In this document: piece after piece, positions 51,941 through 59,110 of the stretch | How positions within the stretch are numbered: position 1 is the first letter of the stretch | Layout: the number at the start of each line of letters is the position of its first letter | DNA from: Pseudomonadota bacterium | Lineage (GTDB): Bacteria > Myxococcota > Myxococcia > Myxococcales > Myxococcaceae | Direction of reading: 5' to 3' | DNA: 64,000 bases | Assembly: GCA_023426545.1 (NCBI GenBank) | Contig: JAFAAN010000014.1 | Span: 1 to 64,000 of the forward strand | Notes under the pieces: generated by a model | The model's database searches: none | The model's input: the letters and a program-made list of their open reading frames with translations, nothing else | What the model was told of the DNA's origin: nothing | Position numbers and translations under genes: made by a program

Positions 51941-52366
51941 GTGCTGACGCCCACCGGCGCGGTCTGCGCCACCCACCCGGACCTGGCCGCGGTGGCCACC
52001 TGCGCGCGCTGCGGCGGCTTCCTGTGCGGCGACTGCGTGGAGCTGGCGGGCGAGACGCCCTACTGCGCCGCCTGTGTGGTGGTGCTGCGCCGGGAGGCGC
52101 GGCCCTCGTGGGTGGTCCAGGTGGCGCTGGCGCTCAACGTGGTGGGACTGGCGTGCCTGCCGTGCTCGCTGGCGTTGCCGCTGCCCACGCTGGTGGCGGG
52201 GCTGGCCGGCGTGGTGCTGGGCACGCGGGAGCTGCGGCGCATCGCCCGGGGCGAGGGCGCCGAGCGCGGGCGGAGCCAGGCGCGAGTGACGACGGTGCTC
52301 GGGTGGGTGAACCTGGGGCTGGCCGCCGGCGGGTTGGCGGTCGTGTTCTGGGGCCACCGGATGTGA
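51941..52366 (+). CDS. B-box-type zinc-finger membrane protein
   Basis: A 141-residue protein from GTG 51941 (GGAGG 5 bases upstream). The N-terminal zinc-binding motif CATHPDLAAVATCARCGG, then CGDCVELAGETPYCAAC, gives a Cys/His pattern like a B-box/DUF. Two transmembrane stretches (VQVALALNVVGLACLPCSLA with PLPTLVAGLAGVVLG, and WVNLGLAAGGLAVVFWG) follow, with a basic loop between. It resembles the zinc-ribbon plus DUF4190-like proteins of high-GC bacteria. Function unknown. Confidence 0.75.
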   Translation: MLTPTGAVCATHPDLAAVATCARCGGFLCGDCVELAGETPYCAACVVVLRREARPSWVVQVALALNVVGLACLPCSLALPLPTLVAGLAGVVLGTRELRRIARGEGAERGRSQARVTTVLGWVNLGLAAGGLAVVFWGHRM

Positions 52367-52382
52367 GGACCGGGCGCCGCGC

Positions 52383-53075
52383 TCACACGCCGCGCTCGTT
52401 CGGGTCCCACATGTACTTGTGCATCTGGAGCTGGAAGCGGACGGGGAGCCTGTCCTCGATGACCCATTCGGCGAGCTGGCGCGGGTGCAGCTTGTCGAAG
52501 ACGGTGGAGAAGAGGGTGCCGTAGGGCTTCTGGAGCAGCTGGTGCTCGGCGATGAGCGCCTTGGCCCAGTCGTAGTCCTCGCGCGAGCCGATGACGAACT
52601 TCAGCTCGTCGTTGGCGTTCATCGACGTGAAGTTGCGGTAGTCGTTGCGCGTGTGCTCGCCCGAGGAGGGCGTCTTCATGTCGACGATTTTGTGGACCGC
52701 CGGGGGCACGAGCCGCACGTCGATGGCGCCGCTGGTCTCCAGCAGCACCTTGAGGCCGGCGCCGAGCAGCGCCTCCATGAGCGGGTAGACGCCGGGCTGG
52801 AGCAGGGGCTCGCCGCCGGTGACCTCCACCATGGGCGTCCGCAGGGCCAGCACCTCGGCGACGATGTCCGGGATTTTCCGCCGCGCTCCGCCGTGGAAGG
52901 CGAACTCGCTGTCGCAGTAGGTGCAGCGCAGGTGGCAGCCCGTGAGGCGGACGAAGGCGCATAGCAGGCCCGCGTGGGAGGACTCCCCCTGGACGCTGAG
53001 GTAGATTTCCTTCACCACCACGGAGTCAGCGGTGGGGACGCGTCGGGGCTCGATGTGCGGGCGTGCTGCGGGCAT
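52383..53075 (-). CDS. queE: 7-carboxy-7-deazaguanine synthase QueE
   Basis: A 230-residue radical SAM enzyme of queuosine/7-deazaguanine synthesis, which ring-contracts 6-carboxytetrahydropterin. IYLSVQGESSHAGLLCAFVR is the QueE N-terminal block. The cluster motif CHLRCTYC (Cys47, Cys51, Cys54) has the CX3CX2C spacing, followed by FAFHGGARR and MVEVTGGEPLLQ. The family-typical C-terminal half (KFVIGSREDYDWAKALIA, PVRFQLQMHKYMW) is present. The start at 53075 is chosen because the upstream in-frame extension is not conserved. No other que gene is in the window. Confidence 0.92.
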   Translation of the reverse strand: MPAARPHIEPRRVPTADSVVVKEIYLSVQGESSHAGLLCAFVRLTGCHLRCTYCDSEFAFHGGARRKIPDIVAEVLALRTPMVEVTGGEPLLQPGVYPLMEALLGAGLKVLLETSGAIDVRLVPPAVHKIVDMKTPSSGEHTRNDYRNFTSMNANDELKFVIGSREDYDWAKALIAEHQLLQKPYGTLFSTVFDKLHPRQLAEWVIEDRLPVRFQLQMHKYMWDPNERGV

Positions 53076-53240
53076 GGCTTCGTCTTCGCTCGTGGGGTGG
53101 GCGCGGCGCATGAACCCCAACCCGCCGCGCCAGGTCAAGCGCGGAACCCCCAGCGGGCCTCTAACGGCGCGGGCGATGCCCGGCATTCCTTCCGCCAGGC
53201 AGGGGGGGCCGGGCGGATGTACGCCGCGCCACCCGCCCGC

Positions 53241-54074
53241 TCACGGGGCGGCGGAGCCCTTCACGCGCTCGATGAAGGCGTCGATGAGCTGCCGGGCGAT
53301 GCTGAGCCTGGGCGGGATTCGCGGCAGGTTGTCCGGGCTGAACCAGTGGGCCTCGGAGATTTCCTCGCCGTCCACGGTGATGTCGCCGCCCGCGTACTCG
53401 GCGGTGAAGCCCACCATGAGCGAGCGCCCGAAGGGCCACGGCTGCGAGCCGAAGTAGCGGATGTTCTTCACGTCGATGCCGACCTCCTCCTTCACCTCGC
53501 GCGCCAGGCACTCCTCCAGCGACTCGCCCGGCTCCGCGAAGCCGGCGAGCGTGCTGAACATGGGCTCCGGGAACCGGGCGTTCTGCGCGAGCAGCATCGT
53601 GTCGCCGCGGGTGATGAGGACGATGATGGCGGGGGCGATGCGCGGGTAGAAGGGCGTCTTGTCCACCGGGCAGCGGCGGGCGCGCTCGCCGGCGACGAGC
53701 TGGGTGGGCTCGCCGCAGCGGCCACAGAAGCGGTGGGTGAGGTCCCACTCCACGATGGAGAGCGCGCGTCCCGCCACGGCGAAGCGGACGTCATCCACGC
53801 GCTTGTAGAGCGAGCGGGCGGTGACCACCCTGTAGCCCGTGGGCGGGGCGAAGTCCTGGGGGAACCCCGCGGCGTAGCAGTCCACGCCGCCCAGCTCGCC
53901 CAGGTAGTGCGCGGCGGCGGCCAGCTCGGGGAAGGCCGCGCCCAGGGGAATGGAGACGCCCTCCGAGTGCTCCTGGATGAGCAGGTCCATGCCCCGGGCG
54001 AGGAAGAGCAGGGCGTTCTCGCGAGGGCGGTCGGGCGGCGTGTGGCTGGGGATGAAGTGGGGGTCGGGGCTCAC
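53241..54074 (-). CDS. nudC: NAD+ diphosphatase NudC (Nudix)
   Basis: A 277-residue protein. The zinc-ribbon HRFCGRCGE ... RRCPVDKTPFYPR is followed by IAPAIIVLITRG and the Nudix box (GFAEPGESLEECLAREVKEE), then the NudC-specific SQPWPFGRSLMVGFTAEY. It cleaves NAD(H) and removes 5'-NAD caps from RNA. In most NudC proteins the ribbon has four Cys; here the fourth is replaced by Asp (CPVD), so zinc binding may be Cys3-Asp or lost. The start is the first Met after the intergenic region. Same strand as queE. Confidence 0.92.
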   Translation of the reverse strand: MSPDPHFIPSHTPPDRPRENALLFLARGMDLLIQEHSEGVSIPLGAAFPELAAAAHYLGELGGVDCYAAGFPQDFAPPTGYRVVTARSLYKRVDDVRFAVAGRALSIVEWDLTHRFCGRCGEPTQLVAGERARRCPVDKTPFYPRIAPAIIVLITRGDTMLLAQNARFPEPMFSTLAGFAEPGESLEECLAREVKEEVGIDVKNIRYFGSQPWPFGRSLMVGFTAEYAGGDITVDGEEISEAHWFSPDNLPRIPPRLSIARQLIDAFIERVKGSAAP

Positions 54075-54154
54075 GGGGCCACACTAACGGGCCCCGGCCG
54101 GGAGCGCAGGCGTCGCGTGAGCTCCGGACCGTGGAGGCAGGGGGCCCGGTGGGC

Positions 54155-54541
54155 TCAGGCGTCCTTCTGAATCAGCTCCACCTTGTAACCGTCCGGGTCC
54201 TCGACGAACGCGATGACGGTGGTGCCATGCTTCATGGGGCCCGGCTCGCGGACCACCTTGCCGCCTGCCTGGCGGATGGCCTCGCACGTTGCATGGATGT
54301 CACTGACGCCCAGCGCCACGTGGCCGTACGCGGTGCCGAGCTCGTACTTCTCGACCCCCCAGTTGTAGGTGAGCTCCAGGGCGGGGTGCGTGTCCTCGGG
54401 GCCGAAGCCCACGAAGGCCAGGGTGAACTTGCCGTCGGGGTAGTCGTGACGGCGCAGCAACTTCATGCCGATGACCCGGGTGTAGAAGTCGAGCGAGCGC
54501 TCGAGGTCACCGACGCGGAGCATGGTGTGGAGGATTCGCAT
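54155..54541 (-). CDS. gloA: Lactoylglutathione lyase GloA
   Basis: A 128-residue protein. RILHTMLRVGDLERSLDFYT ... MKLLRRHDYPDGKFTLAFVG ... THPALELTYNWG ... YGHVALGVSDIHATCEAIRQ ... FVEDPDGYKVELIQ. Metal ligands His5, Glu56, His74 and Glu122 are in place; the short length without the Zn-type insertion indicates a Ni/Co-type glyoxalase I. It detoxifies methylglyoxal. It lies 80 bases upstream of nudC on the same strand. Confidence 0.92.
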   Translation of the reverse strand: MRILHTMLRVGDLERSLDFYTRVIGMKLLRRHDYPDGKFTLAFVGFGPEDTHPALELTYNWGVEKYELGTAYGHVALGVSDIHATCEAIRQAGGKVVREPGPMKHGTTVIAFVEDPDGYKVELIQKDA

Positions 54542-54604
54542 GCGTGCTTCATAGCGTCATCGAAGGGGGGCGTCATGCGCCCCGGGGCCCCAGGCCCGTT
54601 CGCG

Positions 54605-56932
54605 TCAGGGCTTTTCCTGGGACTGTGCCTTGGGTGGCACCGTGAATGTGCCCACCTCGACATGCGACGACGCCAGCGGCCGGCCATCCGCGCCCTTGCC
54701 GCCGATGCGCGAGCCATCCCCTCCCGCGTGCCACAGCCCCACCTGGACCTTCCACGCCCCGGCGTCCCAGTCCTTCGTGGACATGGAGAAGGTCTCACGC
54801 AGGAGCGTGTGCCGCGGCGCCTGGGCGAGGAAGAAGGTGCCGCCGAGCACCGCGTGGTCCGCGTTCTTCCGCTTGCTGCCCGGGGGCCCTGGGAGGTGGA
54901 CGAAGATGCCCGCCGAGCGGGGGACCGGCCCGGTGATGCGCCAGTACAGCACCAGGTGGACCAGCCCCTCCGTATCCGGCGCCGCGGGGACCTCCGCCGC
55001 CACCAGCTCCACGGGCACGTCGAACCGGGCCCCCAGGGGCCTCGCGTCCGGCGGCGGCGCAGACACGAGCATCGGCGAGCCATCCGGGTTCAGGGGCACC
55101 GCGCGCGCCACCGGCTCCGTCGACGTCCCCAGCAGCACGGCCCACGCGGCCAGCGGGACACAGGCCACGCCGAGGGCCGCGGGCCCCAGCCGCCCGCGCA
55201 GCCTCCAGGCCACGAGGCCCAGCCCCAGCCACGCGAGCGCGGAGACGAGCGCTCCGCCGATGCCAGAGCGGGGCAGGAAGCGCAGCACCACGCGGTGCGT
55301 CCCCGCCGCCACCCGCACGCCCAGCAGCCCGTCGTGCGAGACGACCTCCCCCGCCGAGGACTTCCAGCCCGGGTGCCAGTTCTGGTTGACCAGCAGCAGT
55401 GTGGGCCGGGTGGCCGTCACGTCCACCGTCACGCGGTTGGGCGTCCACTCCACGCGGCGCGCGGTGCCCGCGGACGCATCTTCCAGGTACTCCTCCTGGG
55501 GCAGGTCGCCGCGCAGGCGCTCCGACATGGGCACGGGCCACGCCTCGCCGCAGGCGATGGAGCCCCGGTTGAGCGCCAGGAAGTAGCCCTGGGCCCAGCG
55601 GTTGCCGCGGGCCTGCGCGAAGGGGCGCTCCGCCTCTTCGGGCACGGGGCCGGGCGAGGGCACCATCTGCGACCAGCGGCTGAGCCGGTCGAAGGCGCGG
55701 ACCTGGAAGCCCCACCCCACGGCGATGACGACGCAGGCCACCGCGGCCGCCGTGGGCCACCATGACGCGGCCACGCGGCTGGCCGGCACGCGCCACGTTC
55801 GCGCCAGCACCACGGCGAGTCCCAGCGCCATCAGCTCCGCGAGGAAGAACCCGGCGGGGACGAGGAAGCGCTCGGGATAGCGCAGCGTCCCGAAGACGGG
55901 CAGCAGCCGCAGCGCGCCGAACAGCGAGGGCGCCGCCGCGTATCCGGCCGCCATCCACACGCACAGCGCCGCCAGCGCCGCCGGGTACAGCGCGCGGCGC
56001 CACGCCCACGCGGCGAGGGGAATCAGCGCGAGCGCCGCGGGCGCGAGGAAGAAGTTGCCCGGGTCGCTGTAGCCGGAGCGCGCCGGGAGCTGGAGCAGCA
56101 TGCGCGCCAGCTCCTCCGCGGAGTTGCCAGGAGTGCCCGCCATGATGCGCGGCGCCGAGCGCATGGTCTCCACCAGCGGCCACAGCCGGAACGCGCAGGC
56201 GCCCAGGGTGAACACGGCGGTGGCACCCAGGGCCCACAGCGCCGCCTTGCGCCGGGGCGCCGCCCGCAGGCCGTGCAGCGTGCGCCCGGCTTCCAGCGCG
56301 ACGAAGAGCGCGCCCATGGGCACCGGGTAGGTGCCGCCGAAGCCCAGCAGCAGCGCGAAGGTGCCCGCCACCACCGCGGCGCCACGGAGGCTCCCCTCCG
56401 CCGCGCGGCGCGTGCCCCAGAGCAGCCACGGCAGCAGCAGGAAGCCTGCGAAGTTGAGCCAGCCAATGGACCACGACAGCGCGGTGAAGCCCGCCAGGCC
56501 GAACAGCGGCGCCGCGCCCAGCGCGCCCAGCGCGGAGCCCACGCGCCGCCGCGCGTAGTGGAAGAAGCCCTCCATGCCGAGCACGAGGAAGGCCCACAGC
56601 AGCAGCGGCTCCGCGGGGCGCGCCCCCAGCAGTGTGGACACCAGCAGCGTGGGCGACGCCACCCGCGTCTGCGGGCTGCCCAGCGCGTACTGCCCGCCGC
56701 AGGCCCAGGGGTTCCACAGCGGGAGCTGCCCGTAGTGCGTCACCGTGCGCGTCCCCGCGTCCTCGTACGAGTGCAGCAGGTGCGCGTCGCGGAAGTCATT
56801 CATCCCGCCGGCCTGTTCGAGCGGGCGCCAGCTCGCGGCCAGCGCCAGCGCGGCGAAGAGGGCCAGTCGCAGGCTGGTGAGGGTGGCGGCGCGGTGGGCG
56901 AAGCGGAGCAGCCTGCGGGGTGGGGGAATCAT
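54605..56932 (-). CDS. YfhO-like polytopic membrane protein
   Basis: A 775-residue protein with ~12-14 transmembrane helices in the first ~560 residues. It begins LRLALFAALALAASWRPLEQ, and conserved loops include LWNPWACGGQYALGSPQTRV and DPGNFFLAPAALALIPLAAW. A periplasmic domain contains LLVNQNWHPGWKSS and GVRVAAGTHRVVLRFLPRSG, as in YfhO glycosyl-transferase-like proteins that modify lipoteichoic acid or other glycans. Its C-terminus is a non-membrane beta-rich region (GSPMLVSAPPPDARPLGARF, FRVPVELVAAEVPAA pattern). Probably a lipid-linked sugar transferase. It precedes gloA by 63 bases. Confidence 0.7.
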   Translation of the reverse strand: MIPPPRRLLRFAHRAATLTSLRLALFAALALAASWRPLEQAGGMNDFRDAHLLHSYEDAGTRTVTHYGQLPLWNPWACGGQYALGSPQTRVASPTLLVSTLLGARPAEPLLLWAFLVLGMEGFFHYARRRVGSALGALGAAPLFGLAGFTALSWSIGWLNFAGFLLLPWLLWGTRRAAEGSLRGAAVVAGTFALLLGFGGTYPVPMGALFVALEAGRTLHGLRAAPRRKAALWALGATAVFTLGACAFRLWPLVETMRSAPRIMAGTPGNSAEELARMLLQLPARSGYSDPGNFFLAPAALALIPLAAWAWRRALYPAALAALCVWMAAGYAAAPSLFGALRLLPVFGTLRYPERFLVPAGFFLAELMALGLAVVLARTWRVPASRVAASWWPTAAAVACVVIAVGWGFQVRAFDRLSRWSQMVPSPGPVPEEAERPFAQARGNRWAQGYFLALNRGSIACGEAWPVPMSERLRGDLPQEEYLEDASAGTARRVEWTPNRVTVDVTATRPTLLLVNQNWHPGWKSSAGEVVSHDGLLGVRVAAGTHRVVLRFLPRSGIGGALVSALAWLGLGLVAWRLRGRLGPAALGVACVPLAAWAVLLGTSTEPVARAVPLNPDGSPMLVSAPPPDARPLGARFDVPVELVAAEVPAAPDTEGLVHLVLYWRITGPVPRSAGIFVHLPGPPGSKRKNADHAVLGGTFFLAQAPRHTLLRETFSMSTKDWDAGAWKVQVGLWHAGGDGSRIGGKGADGRPLASSHVEVGTFTVPPKAQSQEKP

Positions 56933-56950
56933 GGGCGGGGAGCGCCGGGC

Positions 56951-57343
56951 TCAGTCATAGAAGGGGCGGGGCTTGCAGGGGCTGGCGGTGGCCTTGCGCG
57001 GCGGCGGCACGGCGTGGCTGCGCAGCTCCGCGTCGATGGCCTCCATGACGTCCGTCACCGGCACGTGCCGGCGGCGGGCCTCGTCCACCGCCCACCTGCG
57101 CTCGGAGGCGCCGAAGTCGTCGTCCTGGGACCAGCGGTCACCGGGGAAGGCGCTGCGGGACTTGCGCCGCCACTCCGCTTCCTGGTCCGCGGCGGCGCGG
57201 CCCACCTGCTCGTGCTCGGCCGCGGACAGGCGCTGAGGGGGCGGAGGCATCCGGGCCGTGGCCGAGCGCACCACCGCGGTGGCGCCGCACAGCGCGAACG
57301 CCAGCCACCCCACCTGTGCCGCTCGACGCCAGCTCGCACCCAT
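56951..57343 (-). CDS. Small anchored hypothetical protein
   Basis: A 130-residue protein. The hydrophobic N-terminus (VGWLAFALCGATAVVRSA) is a signal or anchor, followed by a charged region (HEQVGRAAADQEAEWRRKSR and RWSQDDDFGASERRWAVDEA) rich in Arg/Asp/Trp. Unrecognised. It is 18 bases upstream of the YfhO-like gene and very likely in its operon, so it may be an accessory to that protein. Confidence 0.65.
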   Translation of the reverse strand: MGASWRRAAQVGWLAFALCGATAVVRSATARMPPPPQRLSAAEHEQVGRAAADQEAEWRRKSRSAFPGDRWSQDDDFGASERRWAVDEARRRHVPVTDVMEAIDAELRSHAVPPPRKATASPCKPRPFYD

Positions 57344-57362
57344 GAGGGCGCTCTACCCCAAG

Positions 57363-58535
57363 TCAGCCCCGGCCGTCCTCATCGGTGTCGGCCTCCAGGC
57401 CGTGGGGATCGGCGAGCACCCGGCGCGCTCGCTCCATCAGCTCCACCACGAGCTGGCCGGCCGGCTGCACGCTCTCGATGCGGGCCATGCTGGCGCCGCT
57501 GGCCGGCATGGCCATCTCCTCCAGGTCGCCCTCGGTGTCGGGCGTGGGCGCGAAGGCGCTGAACCGCGGCACGTCCACGGTGGGGCCGCCGCCTGGGAGG
57601 TCCGGGGAGAGCCGGGTGGTGCCCACGCGCTCGGAGGGCGGGCGGGCCAGGGGGGCACGCTCCTCGCGGCCCGTCCACTCGCGCACCACGCGGTTGCGCA
57701 GCACGCGCATGCGCTGGCCGGGCCACTCCGCCCCGAAGATGGTGGTGAGGTCCGAGTCGCCCGCGTCGCCGTCGACGATGCGCTGCTTGTACGCCGGGTG
57801 CGCGTGGGCCTCCACGGAGGCCACCATGCGCGTGCTCACCCAGACGCCGTCCGCGCCATGGAAGAGGGCTCGCGCGGCGCTCGGCCCGTCGGCGATGCCA
57901 CCCGCGGCGAGCACGGGCACGGTGTCCGTCAGCGCGCGCAGCTCGCGCACCAGGGGCAGCGTGGGCGTGGTGCTGTGGTTGATGCCGGACGCCTGCCGGC
58001 CCTGGGCGATGAGGCCGTCCGCGCCCAGCGACAGGGCCTGCCGCGCGGCATCCGCCGAAGGCGCCTGGAGCCACACGCGGATGCCCGCGGCCTTCAGGGC
58101 CGCCACCCACTCCGCGGGAGGCAGGGCGCCGTGGAAGGAGACGATGGGGACGCGGCGGGCGACGCACACGTCGAGGTGCTCGCGCGTGGTGGCGTGCCGG
58201 TCCCCGTTCCGCGCCACGAGGAGGTTCGCGCCGAAGGGCTTCCGCGTGCCTGCCTGGATGGCCTGGAGGCGGGCGTCCAGGACGTCCGGCGGCTCCGGCG
58301 CGACGCCGAGCATGCCCACGCCGCCCGCCTCCGAGACGGCGAGGACCAGCGGGGGCAGGGACACGAAGGGCATGCCATCGCTGACGAATGGATAGTTCAC
58401 GCCCAGCGCACGCGTCAGCCGCGTGTGCAGCGTGTTGCCCTCCAGGACGTAGATGGGAGGCCGCCGGGGCTCTGCTGGACCGGCGTCACTGCGCTCCTCA
58501 TCGGGCGGGGAACGTCCGTCATTCGCTCCGTTCAT
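57363..58535 (-). CDS. Nitronate monooxygenase / 2-nitropropane dioxygenase-like
   Basis: A 390-residue flavin enzyme. The start ATG 58535 (GGAGACCCG upstream) is used; the longer ORF is a shadow of the GNAT gene. TIM-barrel FMN motifs are NYPFVSDGMPFVSLPPLVLA, VSEAGGVGMLGVAPEP, PFGANLLVARNG, IVSFHGALPPAEW (active-site His), GADGLIAQGRQASGINHST, LAAGGIADGPSAARALFHGA and DGVWVSTRMVASVEAHAHP. It probably oxidises alkyl nitronates or similar toxic nitro compounds; related proteins act in enoyl-ACP reductase roles (FabK), which is an alternative. The C-terminal ~90 residues are an Arg/Pro-rich extension. Confidence 0.85.
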   Translation of the reverse strand: MNGANDGRSPPDEERSDAGPAEPRRPPIYVLEGNTLHTRLTRALGVNYPFVSDGMPFVSLPPLVLAVSEAGGVGMLGVAPEPPDVLDARLQAIQAGTRKPFGANLLVARNGDRHATTREHLDVCVARRVPIVSFHGALPPAEWVAALKAAGIRVWLQAPSADAARQALSLGADGLIAQGRQASGINHSTTPTLPLVRELRALTDTVPVLAAGGIADGPSAARALFHGADGVWVSTRMVASVEAHAHPAYKQRIVDGDAGDSDLTTIFGAEWPGQRMRVLRNRVVREWTGREERAPLARPPSERVGTTRLSPDLPGGGPTVDVPRFSAFAPTPDTEGDLEEMAMPASGASMARIESVQPAGQLVVELMERARRVLADPHGLEADTDEDGRG

Positions 58536-58626
58536 CGGGTCTCCTGGGGCTCTGGCAGGCGCGCCGGCTCCTCCAAGGTTACCAGCACCCCTCGCGTCCC
58601 AGAGGCGGGGAGCGGCGGAGGGCCGC

Positions 58627-59109
58627 TCAGGCTGGTTGCCGGGTGACAGGTGGGGACCCGGCCTGGGCGGCAAGTGTCTTGCGCATGTTGCGGTGGGGGA
58701 TTCCCACCTCGGTATAGGGCTCGCCGAAGACGGCGTAGCCCAGCCGCTCGTAGAAGGGGATGGCGTGCTCGCGCGCGTGCAGGTGGACCTGACGGAACCC
58801 GCGCCGGGCCAGCTCCGCTTCCAACTCACGCACCAGCCGGGCGCCCAGGCCCTGGCCCTGGAGGTGCGGGGCCACGGCCATCTGGAACAGCCGGCCGCCG
58901 TGCGCGTCCTCGGGGTTGAAGAGGACACACCCGAGCACGGTGCTTCCCTGGTGCGCCACCAGGTGCAGGCTGTCCGCCTCGAAGGGGAACGCGACGTCGG
59001 CGCGGGTGTGGCCCAGCGGCTCGCGCAGCACGCGGAAGCGCAGCTCCAGCTCGCCTTCGTACAGCGCGTGCCCGGGCTGGATGAAGGTGAGGAGCGCGCC
59101 GGACGTCAT
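58627..59109 (-). CDS. GNAT-family N-acetyltransferase
   Basis: A 160-residue protein. The acetyl-CoA pyrophosphate motif MAVAPHLQGQGLGARLVREL (Q/RxxGxG/A) follows strand 4. HLHAREHAIPFYERLGYAVFGE is the C-terminal conserved motif. The N-terminal RFRVLREPLGHTRADVAF supports the ElaA branch of GNATs. The substrate is unknown. Its ATG lies 1 base after the stop of the TonB-receptor gene on the same strand, so translation is coupled. Confidence 0.85.
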   Translation of the reverse strand: MTSGALLTFIQPGHALYEGELELRFRVLREPLGHTRADVAFPFEADSLHLVAHQGSTVLGCVLFNPEDAHGGRLFQMAVAPHLQGQGLGARLVRELEAELARRGFRQVHLHAREHAIPFYERLGYAVFGEPYTEVGIPHRNMRKTLAAQAGSPPVTRQPA

Positions 59110-59110
59110 G

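Noticed and set aside
54131..55765. Plus-strand 544-residue frame opposite gloA and the YfhO-like gene
   Set aside because: Antisense of two well-supported genes, no domain, no start signal.
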